Shown one piece after another: positions 27,052 to 36,489 of a stretch of 64,000 nt of DNA. Position 1 is the first letter of the stretch. Each line of letters starts with the position of its first letter. The position numbers were made by a program, and so were the translations under genes. The notes beneath the pieces were generated by a model. The model did not search any database and had not been told where the DNA came from. It saw only the letters and a list, made by a program, of their open reading frames with translations. This DNA is from Rhodospirillales bacterium (GTDB taxonomy: Bacteria > Pseudomonadota > Alphaproteobacteria > Rhodospirillales > Rhodospirillaceae): the NCBI GenBank assembly GCA_028278135.1, contig JANQEW010000029.1:248001-312000 (forward strand), in the 5' to 3' direction.

Positions 27052-27388
27052 CTAGAATGGCAAGATTAGTTCCGCATTGAAAACTCTTATGTGATTATCA
27101 CGCTCTCGCTTATGGGCTGCCTTTTTTTCACGTTCACTGACACGGACAAAATCAGGATGCGGGCGTACGGTATATTTTACGTCCACGACTTTACGTCCCG
27201 TCCTTTCTGACGAATATTCCGTATAAAACACGACGGTTCACCAGTTCATTGAGAGCAGCGGTAACTTTACGACGGTTATCGTGGTTTCTGCCCTGCTGCA
27301 AAAACCCACTGTCACGCTCAAAGTCTGAGTACATGAAATGCATACGACAGGGGACACACTCTGCTCTGCGCCGCAACCAACAACGCAT
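27052..27388 (-). pseudogene. Frameshifted small gene translationally coupled to ygfZ
   Basis: A perfect AGGAGG inside the last codons of ygfZ and an ATG one base after the ygfZ stop (27388) mark a real gene start. The first frame (27388-27191) begins MRCWLRRRAECVPCRMHFMY and gives 65 aa. Homology-like composition then continues in the other frame (about VVDVKYTVRPHPDFVRVSER ... FNAELILPF, stop at 27052-27054). Removing one T from the TTTT run at about 27226-27229 joins both into a 111-aa basic protein with two N-terminal Cys pairs. I do not recognise the family. It may be a pseudogene, a sequencing error or a recoded gene. Confidence 0.55.
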
Positions 27389-27389
27389 G

Positions 27390-28283
27390 TTATCTTCCTC
27401 CTGGCACGTCGGGTAAAACGAGCCACACTGGCAAGCGGGGGGTCAGGTGCGTAGTACCAGCCCGAAATGGCTGGCCTGTGCGTTGTGCTTGTTTTAGAAA
27501 TTCTATTCTTATCAAGGCAAGCCCAATACTTTCTATTGACGATCGCATTTCTCCAGCTTTCTGGTTGTCCAGGAATAGCAGCGTGCCCGGCGTTGGCACA
27601 GGACCGTCAATCACCACTGGCACTAATCTTTTCTTCACTAAACCACGATATTTGCTACGGGTCACTACCTCCTGTCCTATATAACATCCTTTGTTAAAAG
27701 CTATCCCGTTGAGTTCTTCAAAGCCATGCTCTAACAGGCCTGCTCGTCCGATGACAAGGTCACGACTACCGTCTGGAAGACCATATTCCAGGCGGAACTT
27801 TTCATAAGTTGCGTATTTTACCTCACGACACCCAATTCCCCGCAAAGTCTTGACTAAACATTCTTGTTTTCCAAGGAGACGGACACCTCCCTCAGACAGC
27901 CTCGGGTCAATATAGGCTACGCCGCGTCCGATCAGACGGCGCACATCATCTAAAGTAGCGGCTACACCCTCTCCAAAAGCCACGGCCACAGCCATTTCTG
28001 GTTTCATGGTTAGAGTGACCTGCGCTCGTAAACGCAAACTTGCCAGTTTCCTGTTAAGGTCGTCTAACCTAGCAGATTCCGTTTCTAGTAGTAGACTGTC
28101 CTCTACTGCTGTAATGAAAAATTCATACAAAAATTTTGCCTGCGGAGTCAGCAATGCTGCATATATACTATTGTGAGCAGAGACTTTGTTTATATTATTA
28201 GAAATAATAGCTTGTAAGAAATTATAACGATCCTCTCCACTAACGGAGATAACACCGCGCTGCGGCAACAAACTGAATAACAT
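27390..28283 (-). CDS. ygfZ: Folate-binding Fe-S cluster repair/assembly protein YgfZ (COG0354)
   Basis: 297 aa from the ATG at 28283. It belongs to the GcvT-like tetrahydrofolate-binding family. The N-terminal VISVSGEDRYNFLQAIISNNI, the middle GLPDGSRD and the signature NKGCYIGQEVVTRSKYRGLVKKRL with its conserved Cys are all present. YgfZ/Iba57-type proteins support maturation or repair of certain [4Fe-4S] enzymes, such as the radical-SAM enzyme MiaB. Its 3' end embeds the ribosome site of the frameshifted gene downstream. Confidence 0.92.
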   Translation of the reverse strand: MLFSLLPQRGVISVSGEDRYNFLQAIISNNINKVSAHNSIYAALLTPQAKFLYEFFITAVEDSLLLETESARLDDLNRKLASLRLRAQVTLTMKPEMAVAVAFGEGVAATLDDVRRLIGRGVAYIDPRLSEGGVRLLGKQECLVKTLRGIGCREVKYATYEKFRLEYGLPDGSRDLVIGRAGLLEHGFEELNGIAFNKGCYIGQEVVTRSKYRGLVKKRLVPVVIDGPVPTPGTLLFLDNQKAGEMRSSIESIGLALIRIEFLKQAQRTGQPFRAGTTHLTPRLPVWLVLPDVPGGR

Positions 28284-28629
28284 TCTTGCCACCATTGAGT
28301 AATTAAAACAACTTAAGTAATTTTTATTTACTATTTTAATTTATCACATTATAAAATGTGATAGAAATCACTATTTACAATATCTCAAATATTGCATTAT
28401 ATGTATTTTTTCTCTTTTCTATAAGAGATCTCTTTTTAAGAGAATTTAAGATCTTAAAATAAATTAAAAATATTTTGCCTCATTTTTGGGCAGGCGATAC
28501 ATCGCGTTTATCATGATTGTGACGCACATATATTGTACATTGTACTGAGTTGCACTATCCTAAAGGATAGTTTGTGGGCAAGAGTATGCCAGAGCGGCTT
28601 CCCATATGATCACCATGGAATCAGGTCAA
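28284..28629. other. 346-bp AT-rich divergent region upstream of rpmI
   Basis: Very AT-rich from 28295 to 28480. It should contain the ygfZ promoter and the rpmI-rplT-pheST promoter, but I cannot place them securely. infC, frequently ahead of rpmI in bacteria, is absent. Confidence 0.55.
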
Positions 28630-28827
28630 ATGCCTAAACTGAAAACGAAAAGTGCTGTGAAGAAAAGATTCAGGGTAACCGCCAGCGGCAGAATCAAGGG
28701 TAACGTTGCGTGTAAGCGACATAACTTACGTAAGCGTTCGCAAAAGATGAAAAGGCAAGCACGTGGTACATTTCTTCTTTCGAGAGGAGACAAAGCTCTG
28801 ATCGCACAATATATGCCGTATGGCTAA
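28630..28827 (+). CDS. rpmI: 50S ribosomal protein L35
   Basis: 65 aa from the ATG at 28630; an in-frame ATG eight codons upstream would add a non-conserved lead. The family core is complete: [20 protein letters not shown], then [21 protein letters not shown]35 is a small basic protein of the large subunit. First gene of rpmI-rplT-pheS-pheT, with rplT 12 bases downstream. Confidence 0.97.
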   Translation: MPKLKTKSAVKKRFRVTASGRIKGNVACKRHNLRKRSQKMKRQARGTFLLSRGDKALIAQYMPYG

Positions 28828-28839
28828 AAGGAGGGAGCC

Positions 28840-29202
28840 ATGAGTCGTGTTAAGAGAGGCGTAACTGCCCATGCCCGCCATAAAAAGATACTTGCTATGG
28901 CCAAAGGCTATCAAGGCCGTAACGCCAAGGTCTTTCGGGTCGCCATAGAAAAAGTTGAAAAGGCCCTTCGCTACGCCTACCGTGACAGACGGAATCGTAA
29001 GCGCGCATTTCGCACTCTCTGGATCCAACGCATTAATGCAGCTGTTCGTTCACAGGGGATGACTTACACCAGCTTTATGAATGGTCTCAAGAAGTCTGGT
29101 GTTGTGTTAGATCGTAAAGTCTTAGCTGATCTTGCTGTTCATGAGCCAGAAGCTTTCGCAACTCTGGTTAAACAGGCTGAGGCAGCGCATGTTGCTCTTT
29201 AG
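28840..29202 (+). CDS. rplT: 50S ribosomal protein L20
   Basis: 120 aa, AAAAGGAGGG ribosome site. Typical L20: [75 protein letters not shown]. It binds 23S rRNA early in 50S assembly. A small CTGCTG-CGCGT-CAGCAG hairpin (29206-29222) follows in the gap to pheS and has no T tract, so read-through is expected. Confidence 0.98.
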   Translation: MSRVKRGVTAHARHKKILAMAKGYQGRNAKVFRVAIEKVEKALRYAYRDRRNRKRAFRTLWIQRINAAVRSQGMTYTSFMNGLKKSGVVLDRKVLADLAVHEPEAFATLVKQAEAAHVAL

Positions 29203-29272
29203 TACTGCTGCGCGTCAGCAGAATCAGCCCTAGGTTATTCCATCTGTTTTGGTAAACGTACAAAGGTACGTA

Positions 29273-29304
29273 CATCAGAGAAATCTATCATCAGAGAAAT
29301 CTAT
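29273..29304. repeat. 16-bp tandem duplication covering the pheS start
   Basis: CATCAGAGAAATCTAT occurs at 29273-29288 and 29289-29304; the second copy runs into the pheS ATG (29303-29305). The duplication doubles the weak AGAG ribosome-site-like sequence. Confidence 0.9.
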
Positions 29305-30385
29305 GGAAGAGATGGAAGAGACTCTCAGGGAGCTGGAAGTGTGGCTCCAAGAGGCCCTGGCAGCAGCGGATTCAGTCTCTGCCGTTGAGGCGCTGCGTGT
29401 TGCAACACTTGGCAAAAAAGGTCGTCTCACAACAATTCTGAAGAACCTCAGTCGCCTGTCTACGGCAGAACGTGCACGACAGGGAGCTGCCGCGAACATT
29501 CTGAAAAAAAAGGCTATTCACCTCATACAGAAACGTCGCTCAACTCTGCAAAAAGCAGAATTAGATGCGAGTATAGTCGTTGAACGGATAGATACCACCT
29601 TATCGGCGCGTCCAGAACAGGTAGGTCGTATCCATCCTGTGAGTCAGACTCTTGACGAGATCATGGCTATTTTTGGCTGGATGGGTTTCGCGGCCGTAGA
29701 AGGTCCAGACATAGAAGATGATTTTCATAACTTCACGGCTCTTAACATCCCACCGGGGCACCCTGCCCGTCAGATGCATGACACATTTTATTTACCGGAA
29801 AGGGCAGATGGCACACGTTTTCTACTCCGTACTCACACTTCACCTGTCCAAATTCGAGTCTTAGAAAAAGAACAGCCACCGATTCATATCATTGCGCCTG
29901 GCCGTGTTTACCGTCGCGATTCCGATATGACTCATACCCCTATGTTCCATCAAGTGGAAGGGCTTGTCATTGATAATACTATCAATGTTGGTCATATGAA
30001 AAATTGCATTTCGTTATTTATAAATTCATTTTTTGAGCAAAATGATATACAGGTAAGATTTAGACCATCATTTTTTCCGTTTACAGTACTTTCAATGGAA
30101 ATTGATGTGAGTTACTTATGTAAAAACAATGAAGAGACATGCAACACTTCTGAAAGTTGGCTTGAAATCATAGGCTGTGGTATGGTACATTCCCACGTGC
30201 TGACCTCCTGTGGTCTGGATCCTGAACGCTGGCAAGGATTTGCTTTTGGCATGGGTGTAGAACGTTTAGCCATGCTCAAATACGGGATTCCCGACCTCCG
30301 TACCTTTTATGAGCCGGACCTACGCTGGCTGCAGCATTATGGCTTTCTATTCATGGATGTTCCAAGCGTTTCTGGACGAAGATAG
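29303..30385 (+). CDS. pheS: Phenylalanine-tRNA ligase alpha subunit
   Basis: 360 aa from the ATG at 29303. It has an N-terminal coiled coil, then the class II core with HPVSQTLDEIMAIFGWMGF, DTFYLPE, motif 2 LLRTHTSPVQIRVL ... RVYRRDSDMTHTPMFHQVEGL and motif 3 GFAFGMGVERLAMLKYGI. With PheT it charges tRNA-Phe. It is 100 bases after rplT. The 16-bp duplication at the start codon may affect initiation but leaves the coding sequence whole. Confidence 0.97.
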   Translation: MEEMEETLRELEVWLQEALAAADSVSAVEALRVATLGKKGRLTTILKNLSRLSTAERARQGAAANILKKKAIHLIQKRRSTLQKAELDASIVVERIDTTLSARPEQVGRIHPVSQTLDEIMAIFGWMGFAAVEGPDIEDDFHNFTALNIPPGHPARQMHDTFYLPERADGTRFLLRTHTSPVQIRVLEKEQPPIHIIAPGRVYRRDSDMTHTPMFHQVEGLVIDNTINVGHMKNCISLFINSFFEQNDIQVRFRPSFFPFTVLSMEIDVSYLCKNNEETCNTSESWLEIIGCGMVHSHVLTSCGLDPERWQGFAFGMGVERLAMLKYGIPDLRTFYEPDLRWLQHYGFLFMDVPSVSGRR

Positions 30386-30452
30386 CACATCTTTTTTTAA
30401 GAAATAAAACTCAAAAGCGTGTTTTGCTCACCAATTATCCTATCAAAATATC

Positions 30453-32882
30453 ATGAAATTCTCTCTTTCCTGGCTTAAAGAGCATTTAGAGACATCTGCG
30501 ACTGTACCAGAGATTAGAGAAAAGCTCACGATGATTGGCTTAGAAGTAGAAAATGTGAAGGAGTTTCCTCCTTCGCTAGATAATTTTACTGTTGTAGAGA
30601 TTCTGAAAACAGAAAAGCATACACACTTAGACCAACTAATAGTCTGTCAAGTAGAAACGGGATCCGGCCTACTCCAAGTGATTTGCGAAGCTTCCAATGT
30701 TCGGACTGGCATGAAAAGTCTATTAGCTCGACCGGGAGTCATCAGTCCGTTCTCGGGCAAACTTTTTCAAGAAAAGACTATTCACGGTATTAAAAGTCAG
30801 GGTATGTTATGTTCCGCGTGGGAGCTGCAGCTCGGTGAGGATTCTTCCAGAGTTCTAGAGCTTCCTGCAGACGTACCCACAGGGGCAACGGCTCTTGAAG
30901 TTCTCGCACGTGATCCAGTATTTGAGATAGTCGTGGCTCCCAATCGGCCTGACTGCCTGGGTGTACAGGGGGTTGCCCGAGAACTGGCTGCCACTGGTCT
31001 TGGTGTATTCAAGACGGTTCCGTCTGTGCCTGTTTCTGGCACCTATATCAGTCCTCTCACTCTCACCCGCACAGTAGCCGCAGAGATGGCTTGTCCCATT
31101 TTTGTCGGTCGTTTCATTCGTGGTGTTCATAACGGTCCTAGTCCGATGTGGCTGCAACGGCGCCTGATGGCGGTTGGCTTACGCCCTATCTCGGCTTTAG
31201 TGGACATTACAAATCTCTTGAGTTTGGATGTAGCAAGACCTCTACATGTCTTTGATGCTGATAACCTGAAAGGTTCATTAACCGTACGCCTTGCACGTGA
31301 TGGAGAAATTCTTCACGCCATAGATAATAAGACATACGTTTTACAGAATAATATGCTTGTCATTGCGGATAATATTGGTCCACAATCACTAGCTGGTTTA
31401 ATTGGTGGTACAGCTACTGCATGTTCAGAAAAAACAGTGAATGTCTTTTTAGAATCTGCTCTGTTTGAGCAGACGTGGGTTGCCCGTGCCGGGCGGACAC
31501 TCGCAATTGAGTCCGAAGCACGTTGTCGCTTTGAACGGGGCCTAGATCCGGCTGCTGTGATAGCGGGAGCAGAAAGAGCGACTCGTCTTATGATAGACCT
31601 GTGTGGCGGTGAAGCTTCTACCTTAGTGGTCAGTGGGACGGAACCAATATGGCGACGAACACTCTCCTTGCGTCCAGAGCGTTTCCGTCGCCTCACTGGA
31701 TTCGAGCTGCCAGTTTCTATCATGCAAAAGTGTCTGAACGTCGTGGGCTGCACGGTGAGAGTGCGGGCAAACAATGTGCTAACGGTGACCCCGCCATCAT
31801 GGCGCCGTGACCTTGAAGCAGAGGATAACCTTGTGGAAGAGATAGTCCGCTTGCACGGCTACCAGAACGTGCCTTCCATTTCACTACCATTACCAAAAGT
31901 ACCAGTTCCTACACACGTTTTAATAAAATCTCAACAAAGGCAGTCGCAATTACGTAGAACCTTAGCGGCCCGCGGCATGCTCGAGACCATTACATGGTCA
32001 TTTATGTCCTCAACCAACGCGGCATTATTTGATGAGGACCGTGGTATTTCCCTCGCCAATCCTATGAGTACGGCCTTAGACACATTACGGCCCTCGTTAC
32101 TGCCTAACCTCATTCTGGCTGCCCGCCGTAACGCAGCCTATGGTATGCCAGATTCTGCGTTATTCGAAGTTGGTCCACAGTTTTATGGAGACACCCCAGG
32201 CGCACAGCAGCTCGTGGCTGCGGGCATACGGACGGGCTATGCAAGACCCCGACATTGGAGCAGACCATCGCCGAGATCCGTGGATGTCTTTGATGTCAAA
32301 GCGGATGCAATGGCTCTACCGGCGATTCTTGGTGTGCCCTTAAAGGAGCTACAGATCAGCCGCGAATCTGTCCCGCGGTGGTACCACCCAGGTCGTTCCA
32401 GCGCACTCAAACTCGGGCATACAGTACTAGGCTGGTTCGGTGAAATTCATCCTCTTGTCATTCGCGCCTTAGATGCACAGAGTCCTCTGGTAGGTTTTGA
32501 GATTCTCTTAGAGACGCTGTTCCCTCTCAATCCTCTCAAGGCCTCTTCGAGACATCCTCCTCTGAATCTACCACCTTTTCATCCTGTTGTGCGGGATTTT
32601 GCGTTTGTCGTTGACAGTACAGTTCCTGCTGAAACGATCTTGAAGGCAGCCAGGGACTCCAATAAGAGCTTGATTGTTGCAGTGCAGGTTTTCGATCTTT
32701 ATGAAGGCTTTGAAGAAAACCGTAAGTCTCTTGCAATTTCTGTCACTTTACAACCCAAAGAACGTCCCCTGACCGACACGGATATTGAAGCCCTCTCATC
32801 TCACCTGATACAATCTGTCTTCCAAGCTACTGGCGCTATGCTGCGGAGACCACAGCGTACCCACAGCGTACCTCTCTCGTAG
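30453..32882 (+). CDS. pheT: Phenylalanine-tRNA ligase beta subunit
   Basis: 809 aa with the standard domain order: tRNA-binding OB fold (about 40-150), B3/B4 editing domain, B5 domain, catalytic-like core with RFERGLDPAAV, and the C-terminal FDX-ACB anticodon domain (FHPVVRDFAFVVDSTVPAE). The family normally ends at TGAxLR; here about 10 extra residues follow, encoded by an 11-bp tandem duplication that shifts frame just before the stop. No strong ribosome site is seen at 30453. Confidence 0.97.
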   Translation: MKFSLSWLKEHLETSATVPEIREKLTMIGLEVENVKEFPPSLDNFTVVEILKTEKHTHLDQLIVCQVETGSGLLQVICEASNVRTGMKSLLARPGVISPFSGKLFQEKTIHGIKSQGMLCSAWELQLGEDSSRVLELPADVPTGATALEVLARDPVFEIVVAPNRPDCLGVQGVARELAATGLGVFKTVPSVPVSGTYISPLTLTRTVAAEMACPIFVGRFIRGVHNGPSPMWLQRRLMAVGLRPISALVDITNLLSLDVARPLHVFDADNLKGSLTVRLARDGEILHAIDNKTYVLQNNMLVIADNIGPQSLAGLIGGTATACSEKTVNVFLESALFEQTWVARAGRTLAIESEARCRFERGLDPAAVIAGAERATRLMIDLCGGEASTLVVSGTEPIWRRTLSLRPERFRRLTGFELPVSIMQKCLNVVGCTVRVRANNVLTVTPPSWRRDLEAEDNLVEEIVRLHGYQNVPSISLPLPKVPVPTHVLIKSQQRQSQLRRTLAARGMLETITWSFMSSTNAALFDEDRGISLANPMSTALDTLRPSLLPNLILAARRNAAYGMPDSALFEVGPQFYGDTPGAQQLVAAGIRTGYARPRHWSRPSPRSVDVFDVKADAMALPAILGVPLKELQISRESVPRWYHPGRSSALKLGHTVLGWFGEIHPLVIRALDAQSPLVGFEILLETLFPLNPLKASSRHPPLNLPPFHPVVRDFAFVVDSTVPAETILKAARDSNKSLIVAVQVFDLYEGFEENRKSLAISVTLQPKERPLTDTDIEALSSHLIQSVFQATGAMLRRPQRTHSVPLS
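32851..32872. repeat. 11-bp tandem duplication at the 3' end of pheT
   Basis: CACAGCGTACC occurs at 32851-32861 and 32862-32872. The length is not a multiple of three, but it falls after the conserved end of PheT, so only the dispensable tail changes. Confidence 0.88.
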
Positions 32883-33060
32883 GAGGCAAGCAAGAGGTCT
32901 TCCCAAGTTGTCTTTTTTTTTGATCACTCTCCCGTGATCCATCTCAATGCCCTCCTCTATGAATCCCCTCTTCTTCTTCACCGCACCGGCTCTTCTTGTT
33001 TTGGTTTGGAGCGTGTAACGTGACAAGAGGCTGCAAAACCCAGGATCAGAGCATGGCGTA

Positions 33061-33819
33061 TCAGACCCTAAATCTATATTCTCTGTCGGGATCCCTATCG
33101 ACATCCGGGGGAAAACTCTTGTGTTTATCTGCGTAGTACTGCTGCATGTGACTTCCCTTTGAGGCCGCGTTATAAGTCGCAAAGAACAGTCGTCGTGTCA
33201 TCTGAGTCCTGTTCGGCTCAGAAGCATGTGGGGTATAACAATCAAAAAAAGCTACATCTCCCGGTTTTGTCGGCATTGGAACAAATGTCATATTCACCAC
33301 ATCCGCTGCTGTCAGCGGCTCCCACCGACGAAAAAGACCTCGTCGGTGGTGGCCACTGACCATTTGCAAACAGCCATTCTCAACAGTTGCTTCATCAATG
33401 CAGACCATTGCGCTGATGAAGAAATCTGTATACTTGTCCCAGCCAGCCTGTTGGTCTTGGTGTGGCTTGAACCCGTCACCTCCCGGCATTTTGAAATTAA
33501 TTTTGTCCTTAAACAAGGTTGCGGGCTCGCCTAACAACTGACCTATAGCCGCTTCCAGAAGCGTGCTTAAAGCCATAAATCCCGAGTGGTGAGAGATAAT
33601 GTTTTCAATCCTGCAAATTATCGTACGCCCCGGCTCTAACAGGCTCTTTTCCCCATAGACCCAATAGCGTCCAGAATCAGCTGGGGTGTTTTCCACCTCA
33701 CGTGCCCAAGTATCTATCTTGGCCATGTCCTGAACATCAAAAACCCGATGGACAAGAACATATCCAGAAGATATAAACGCCGCAATCTGTTGCTCAGTCA
33801 GTTGAAATCCCCTCAACAT
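33061..33819 (-). CDS. PhyH-family Fe(II)/2-oxoglutarate dioxygenase
   Basis: 252 aa, cytoplasmic. The iron triad is complete: H120-x-D122 in FKPHQDQQAGW and H198 in YTPHASEPN, with an Arg pair (209-210) for 2-oxoglutarate. The sequence around INFKMPGGDGFKPHQDQQAGW, ENGCLQMVSGHHRRG and YYADKHKSFPPD looks closer to the bacterial phosphonate-type hydroxylases (PhnY-like) than to phytanoyl-CoA hydroxylase proper, but the substrate cannot be fixed from motifs. It is divergent from an intact CDP-alcohol phosphotransferase gene 228 bases away. Confidence 0.85.
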   Translation of the reverse strand: MLRGFQLTEQQIAAFISSGYVLVHRVFDVQDMAKIDTWAREVENTPADSGRYWVYGEKSLLEPGRTIICRIENIISHHSGFMALSTLLEAAIGQLLGEPATLFKDKINFKMPGGDGFKPHQDQQAGWDKYTDFFISAMVCIDEATVENGCLQMVSGHHRRGLFRRWEPLTAADVVNMTFVPMPTKPGDVAFFDCYTPHASEPNRTQMTRRLFFATYNAASKGSHMQQYYADKHKSFPPDVDRDPDREYRFRV

Positions 33820-34047
33820 TCCCTTAAGTTTCCTTCATGATTTTATAAGAAAGAGATAACAAAGAGATAACATCGGTTCTCTTGAGCGCTCTCATGCGTG
33901 GCACATAGCCGTCAGACCATCTGACTGAAGGGCTCTAACATTCCCACTGTCTACTTTCAGCTAATACAACGGGATGAAATCTTCCATACTTTGTTTTTTT
34001 TCACAAGCACTGACGAGCCCACACTGGCTTCCAGTACGCGGCCCTGG

Positions 34048-34638
34048 ATGAGCCACGACACCTGGATTCACCGGGTTGCCAGAAGCCTTGTGCAGCCTTT
34101 GGTACATTCGATGGTGACGCCCAACCATATCACGACGTTGCGGTTGATGATAGGCATAGCGGCCGCCTGTGCTGCTGCGATTGGCAGCGAGGGCTGGCGC
34201 CGTGGTGCTGCAGGACTTTTTCTCGCATCCCTACTCCTAGATCGCGCCGATGGCGAACTGGCTCGCCTTTCTAACAGAAAAAGTGCTTTTGGGCACAGAT
34301 ACGATCTCGTCTCAGACGCCATTGTGAATGCCTTAATCTTTGTAGGTTTGGGAATTGGTCTGCGTGGAGGTACCGTAGGCCTGTGGACGGTCCCTATGGG
34401 CGTTGTGGCTGGGGCCGCCGTTGCAGCCATCCTATGGCTCGTCGTACGCGCTGAAAGGCTCGCTGGGGCACGGGCCGCTGAGTTAAGCGATCTCGCTGGC
34501 TTTGATCTCGATGATGGTATGTTGATGATACCATTATTAGTTGGTTCTGGACTTTCTACTTATCTTTTGTATACTGCTACTGTAGGCGCACCACTTTTTG
34601 CTATTTTTTTCTTTTGGCGTTTTCGCTCTTATTTATAA
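34048..34638 (+). CDS. CDP-alcohol phosphatidyltransferase family protein (intact paralog)
   Basis: 196 aa from the ATG at 34048, selected because it aligns residue for residue with the paralog at 4099-4728 (R-x-A-R-x-L-V-x-P-L, T/S-P-N-H-x-T-T-L). Multi-helix inner-membrane enzyme. The metal/catalytic signature is complete: D65, D68, G69, R73, G82, D86, D90. The C-terminal AGFDLDDG motif is shared with the paralog. It would join a CDP-activated lipid or headgroup to an alcohol; the substrate is unknown. A TTG at 33991 opens the frame further upstream but has no support. The next gene converges on it 13 bases away. Confidence 0.87.
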   Translation: MSHDTWIHRVARSLVQPLVHSMVTPNHITTLRLMIGIAAACAAAIGSEGWRRGAAGLFLASLLLDRADGELARLSNRKSAFGHRYDLVSDAIVNALIFVGLGIGLRGGTVGLWTVPMGVVAGAAVAAILWLVVRAERLAGARAAELSDLAGFDLDDGMLMIPLLVGSGLSTYLLYTATVGAPLFAIFFFWRFRSYL

Positions 34639-34651
34639 GAACCACAACCCA

Positions 34652-35227
34652 TCATGCTGCCGAAGAGTCTACGCGACGGCGACGAATCAAGAGGTACAAC
34701 GCCCCCTCTCCACCATCACGAGGTTGAGCGTATGAAAAAGACAGCACCTTGGGCCGCAAATCTGGCTCATTGAGCCATAAGGGAACAGCGGCGCGCAAAA
34801 CGCCAATACCACCGTTTGCACGGGTGCCCTTGCCAGTTATAACAAGTACTGACCGCAAACCTAATCGCCAGGCTCTCTCCACAAAGCAACGCAACGCAAC
34901 ATGAGCGCGAGTTTGACCGAAACCATGTAAATCAAGGCTACTCTCAATCGACAGACGACCACGCCTAGAACGGCCTGCTGTACGACGGTCTATGTGATGC
35001 TCCTGACAGGGACAAAGCCAGTTATGTTTTTCTTTCAACGCCTTGAGTGCGTTATTCCGTGCAGGTAGGGCCGACGTCACAGAGGCAACCTGCCCCCTTT
35101 CCCATGGGGCCTTCAATTTATTTTTTTCTCCTATAGGAATCACGGCCTGGACAACATGTGTCCAAACCAAATAATCCTCTATACTGAGGTGCTCGTACAC
35201 TTCCTCCTCTCTCAGGATTTGTCTCAA
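34652..35227 (-). CDS. Smr/MutS2-type domain protein (alphaproteobacterial)
   Basis: 191 aa. Residues 1-95 are a variable, charged lead; the Smr domain follows with SLDLHGFGQTRAHVALRCFVERA, VLVITGKGT and AVPLWL ... VLSFSYAQPRDGGEGALYLLIRR. The DLHG and TGKG motifs are those of stand-alone Smr nucleases that nick or bind nucleic acid. The precise function of this alphaproteobacterial form is unknown. The ATG at 35227 is the only clear start. Confidence 0.87.
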   Translation of the reverse strand: MRQILREEEVYEHLSIEDYLVWTHVVQAVIPIGEKNKLKAPWERGQVASVTSALPARNNALKALKEKHNWLCPCQEHHIDRRTAGRSRRGRLSIESSLDLHGFGQTRAHVALRCFVERAWRLGLRSVLVITGKGTRANGGIGVLRAAVPLWLNEPDLRPKVLSFSYAQPRDGGEGALYLLIRRRRVDSSAA

Positions 35228-35346
35228 TATGCAATTCCTACGTCCGCTGCAAATATACCACTCCGACAGACAGGCACAGAGGACTCAGCACGAGAGTGTC
35301 GAGTTAATACAACCGAATAGGCGATAGCGCTCTGACAGAGAATCTC

Positions 35347-36420
35347 TTAGCCACACTGTGCCCGCTGACGCAACATATGATCTGCCAAGGTGCAAGCTAG
35401 CATCGCTTCAGCGACGGGAACAGCTCGTAGGCCAACACATGGGTCATGACGACCCCGGGTCACTATCTCTTTCTCTTTGTAATAAATATCTATCGTGCGG
35501 CGTGGAGTGAGAATAGAACTTGTTGGTTTTACTGCTAGACGTGCAACAATAGGCTGACCGGAAGAAATCCCTCCGAGGATACCACCAGCATTATTTGAGA
35601 GAAACAATTCCCTCCCTTCTTGCGAGATACGCATTTCATCAGCATTCTCCTCTCCAGACAATGTGGCGGCGCTAAAACCAGCTCCTATTTCTACCCCTTT
35701 CACGGCGTTGATACTCATCAAGGCCTTAGCAAGATCGGCGTCCAGCTTATCATAAACTGGTGTCCCGAGACCAGGCGGCACACCTTCAGCCGTGACCTCT
35801 ATGACGGCGCCAATGCTTGAGCCACGTTTGCGTACTGAATCCAGACACCTTTCCCATGCATGGACTGCCACGGGATCTGGACAAAAGAAGGGATTCCGCG
35901 GGACCTCTGTCCAATCCCAGCGTGTCCTGTCGATTGTCTGTGTCCCCAGCTGTATCATAGCTCCCCGTATTGTTACAGAGGATCCCAACACAATGCGGGC
36001 AATAGCACCAGCTGCTACCCGCATAGCAGTCTCTCTTGCCGAGGATCTACCCCCTCCTCGTGGATCTCTCACGCCATATTTCTTCCAATAAGAATAATCT
36101 GCATGTCCAGGACGGAAAGCAGTGAGCAGATCCGCATAGTCCTTTGCTCTCCAATCAACATTAGCAATCAATAAACCAATAGGCGTTCCAGTGGTCATTC
36201 CCTCATAAACGCCTGAAAGTATTTGGACACGATCCGGTTCCTGTCGTTGCGTAGTAAAAGGCGATAGACCTGGACGGCGCTTGTCCAGCCACATCTGTAT
36301 GTCTGCCTCTGTTAAAGAGAGACGCGGTGGCACCCCATCCACGATCGCGCCAATTGCCTGTCCGTGACTTTCTCCAAACGTTGTAAAACGAAATATGACA
36401 CCAAAAGAATTCCCAGACAT
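35347..36420 (-). CDS. aroC: Chorismate synthase
   Basis: 357 aa. It opens with [21 protein letters not shown] and includes [38 protein letters not shown] and the FMN-site segments [14 protein letters not shown] and [18 protein letters not shown]. It makes chorismate from EPSP with reduced FMN, the last common step to aromatic amino acids, folate and quinones. It lies 69 bases downstream of fabI on the same strand, a common alphaproteobacterial pair. Confidence 0.97.
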   Translation of the reverse strand: MSGNSFGVIFRFTTFGESHGQAIGAIVDGVPPRLSLTEADIQMWLDKRRPGLSPFTTQRQEPDRVQILSGVYEGMTTGTPIGLLIANVDWRAKDYADLLTAFRPGHADYSYWKKYGVRDPRGGGRSSARETAMRVAAGAIARIVLGSSVTIRGAMIQLGTQTIDRTRWDWTEVPRNPFFCPDPVAVHAWERCLDSVRKRGSSIGAVIEVTAEGVPPGLGTPVYDKLDADLAKALMSINAVKGVEIGAGFSAATLSGEENADEMRISQEGRELFLSNNAGGILGGISSGQPIVARLAVKPTSSILTPRRTIDIYYKEKEIVTRGRHDPCVGLRAVPVAEAMLACTLADHMLRQRAQCG

Positions 36421-36489
36421 CGCACATTCTCTTTTACCAGCATGCTATTATGCTTCCAAAGCCATCTGTCTCTCCAGAATTCGATGCTC

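Noticed and set aside
32920-32938. GATCAC-TCTCCC-GTGATC palindrome as pheT terminator
   Set aside because: The T run precedes rather than follows the stem on the plus strand, so it is not a standard terminator for either strand.
33974-34051. Short frame MKSSILCFF upstream of the second CDP-alcohol transferase
   Set aside because: Ends after 25 codons in a different frame; the paralog comparison fixes the true start at 34048.
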